Of a stretch of 64,000 nucleotides of DNA, positions 62,409 through 64,000 are shown piece by piece (positions within the stretch are counted from its first letter, which is position 1; each line of letters opens with the position of its first letter). The stretch is from Marinobacter qingdaonensis (lineage in GTDB: Bacteria > Pseudomonadota > Gammaproteobacteria > Pseudomonadales > Oleiphilaceae): assembly GCF_034555935.1 (NCBI RefSeq), contig NZ_JAYDCJ010000003.1, positions 2,542,001 through 2,606,000 on the forward strand. The letters run 5' to 3'. A program made the translations under genes and the position numbers. Below the pieces are notes generated by a model that was not told where the DNA came from, searched no databases, and was given only the letters and a program-made list of their open reading frames with translations.

Positions 62409-64000
62409 TCAGGACGTCAGATGCAGCACACGGTCGGTGTCCGGCAGGGCATCGGGCCCGTGTGCCAGCGCAATCAGGCTGCGGCCGGCCAGCCAGTCTG
62501 CCAGCCTGGGCCGAATCCGGGCCCGGGTGGCGGCGTCCACGCCGGTGAAGGGCTCATCCAGAACAATCAAAGGCGCCGGGCTCAACAGTACCCGGGCCAG
62601 GGCGACTCGCCGGGCCTCGCCGCCCGACAGTGTGCTGCCGGCGCTGCCGAGCCAGCAGTCCAATCGATCCGGTTCCGTCGCGAACCGTTCTCCCAGTTCC
62701 ACCAGTTCCAGTACCCGCCAACAGTCTGACTCACTGGCCGCTGGATTACCCAGCAGCAGGTTCGCTCGCAGGGTGTCTTCAAACAGCACGGTGCGCTGGG
62801 TGAGGTAGCCCACCGGCAGCCGTTTCACTCGGCCTTTGCACGGCTCGAGCAGGCCGACCAGAACGTCAGCCAGGGTCGACTTGCCGCTACCCGAGTGACC
62901 GATGATACCCAGGCGCTCGCCGCGGGCCAGTTGCAGTTTGAAATGGGTGAACAGCGGCGCACAACCGGGGTGCCGCACAGCCAGTCCGGTGGCCACCAGT
63001 GCCTGGGCGCCCGGTGGCGCTTCCGGTGTCGCTTGGGTGCCATCCGGGGCGGGCGCGGTATCCCGATTCAGACGCCGGGCCGAAGCGATGGTGGCGCCCA
63101 GTCGGCCAAAGGGGTCCGGCAGGGCGGCAAAGCTCTCGGCCAGTCCGAGCAGGGCGATGGGCAACAGCACCAGCACCGGACCGGAGACCAGGCCCTGGGC
63201 ATACAGCTGAAAGCCGAGCCAGAGCGCCACAACCGCGGCCAGATTGATCAACAGGTGCGACAACGCCTGGTTCCAGCCGGTGCGCCGGTCCACCCGGGCT
63301 TGTTGCCGGGCCAGGGCGTGCGCCTGCCGCATCAGCCAGGCCCCATGTTTGCCTTCGCGCCCGGCGGCGTTCAGTTCCGCTTGCCCCTCCAGATGTTCGA
63401 TGACCGCCGCCCGCAGCTGCTCCTCACGATCGCTCTGGCGTTCGCTGATGGCACCCGTCCGCACCCAGGTAGCCAGGGTTGCGATCAGCAAGGCGAGCGC
63501 CAGCAGCAGTGCCACCGTCAGGGCCGTGGTGGTATCGAACAGGGTAGCGGTCAGGATCGCCAGCGCCAGGGCGACCAAACCGGCCAGCACCGTGGGGGCA
63601 ATCAGACGCAGGAACAGGGTGTCCAGCGCGTCCACGTCGCTGATCAGACGGGTGAGCCAGTGCGCGCCGGTGCGCTCGGCCCGGCGCGGTCGGCTCGCCC
63701 CGGCGAGGTGTCGGAACAGGGTGACACGGATGCTGGTAAGCAGGCGCAGCACGGTGTCGTGGTTGTACAGGCGTTCCAGATAGCGTCCGACGGTGCGGCT
63801 CAGGGCGAAGAAACGGATAGCGCCCCCGGGTGTATACAGGTCGATGGTGGCCGCCAATCCGGCAGCCAGCGCCAGGCCAACCATTGCGGTTTCGGTAATG
63901 AACCAGCCCGACGTGGCAAGCAGCGCAATGCCCGAAGCCAGGGTAAGCAGCATCAGCAGGGCGCCCATCACCAGTCGCCCGGGTCGCTGGAAGATCAGGC
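62409..64000 (-). CDS. cydC: CydC, ABC exporter for cytochrome bd assembly (partial)
   Basis: Half of the CydDC cysteine/glutathione exporter required to assemble cytochrome bd. The ATPase part is complete: Walker A GHSGSGKSTLADV, signature LSGGEARRVALARVLL, Walker B LIVLDEPFTGVD and switch LIALAHG. The membrane part has SGWFITETAMVG and FALSRTVGRYLERLYNHDTVLRLL, typical of CydC. The reading frame stays open to the window end, so the N-terminal residues are missing. It is convergent with the saccharopine-fold gene. Confidence 0.88.
   Translation of the reverse strand, partial: LIFQRPGRLVMGALLMLLTLASGIALLATSGWFITETAMVGLALAAGLAATIDLYTPGGAIRFFALSRTVGRYLERLYNHDTVLRLLTSIRVTLFRHLAGASRPRRAERTGAHWLTRLISDVDALDTLFLRLIAPTVLAGLVALALAILTATLFDTTTALTVALLLALALLIATLATWVRTGAISERQSDREEQLRAAVIEHLEGQAELNAAGREGKHGAWLMRQAHALARQQARVDRRTGWNQALSHLLINLAAVVALWLGFQLYAQGLVSGPVLVLLPIALLGLAESFAALPDPFGRLGATIASARRLNRDTAPAPDGTQATPEAPPGAQALVATGLAVRHPGCAPLFTHFKLQLARGERLGIIGHSGSGKSTLADVLVGLLEPCKGRVKRLPVGYLTQRTVLFEDTLRANLLLGNPAASESDCWRVLELVELGERFATEPDRLDCWLGSAGSTLSGGEARRVALARVLLSPAPLIVLDEPFTGVDAATRARIRPRLADWLAGRSLIALAHGPDALPDTDRVLHLTS

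Overview
The window is about 64 kb of G+C-rich gammaproteobacterial chromosome. Gene content and order point to Marinobacter or a close relative. Several blocks match Pseudomonas synteny: mltD-gloB-methyltransferase-rnhA-dnaQ-fimL, cysI-DUF934, metH-nfuA, a response-regulator/phosphatase plus STAS pair like HsbR-HsbA, and ETF-QO facing etfBA. Genus assignment is inference; no rRNA or other phylogenetic marker was scored.

Layout: 0-5.5 kb, minus strand: a YejAB-type peptide importer, the lytic transglycosylase MltD and glyoxalase II. 5.5-12.8 kb, plus strand: methyltransferase, RNase HI, DNA polymerase III epsilon, FimL, a membrane protein, SohB and AcuI, with an SCP2-domain gene facing the other way. 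12.9-19.4 kb, minus strand: DUF934-CysI, DUF2970, MetH. 19.6-22.1 kb, plus strand: NfuA behind an IscR-like dyad, then DUF445 and a small membrane protein. 22.1-24.3 kb, minus strand: the 2-thiouridine relay TusE/B/C/D and a BI-1/YccA protein. A tRNA-Ser(UGA) gene follows.

24.56-33.85 kb is an integrated element bounded by a 21-bp direct repeat made from the 3' end of tRNA-Ser. It has a P4-type integrase, an AlpA-like regulator, a probable replication gene next to three 43-bp-spaced palindromes, an HK97-type prohead protease, a coiled-coil protein and a complete tail tape-measure gene. It has no recognisable capsid, portal, terminase or lysis genes. It looks like a phage satellite or a very reduced prophage, and it is the best candidate here for an undescribed system.

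34-38.7 kb: PxpA, ferrochelatase, a sulfur-transferase-like phosphatase domain with a YeeE/YedE permease pair, phasin and a TetR regulator. 38.7-46.5 kb: exonuclease III, then eight nearly overlapping minus-strand genes for lipid or membrane modification (desaturase, NTF2-like, SDR, FAD oxidoreductase, DUF1365, CFA-synthase-like, DUF2878, secreted protein). 46.6-54.7 kb: renalase-like oxidoreductase, HD phosphohydrolase, RR-PP2C/STAS pair, GpsA, SixA, radical SAM protein, DUF1285 and a SlyD-like FKBP. 54.8-58.7 kb: ETF-QO and EtfBA, divergent around a perfect 20-bp PsrA-like palindrome. 58.8-64 kb: RlmA, small membrane proteins, a saccharopine-dehydrogenase-fold protein and a truncated CydC.

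The left half is mostly housekeeping: sulfur assimilation, methionine, Fe-S carriers and tRNA thiolation. The right half is rich in fatty-acid metabolism: desaturation, methylation of acyl chains, the beta-oxidation electron-transfer chain, phasin and glycerol-3-phosphate dehydrogenase. That fits a lipid- or hydrocarbon-using marine bacterium.
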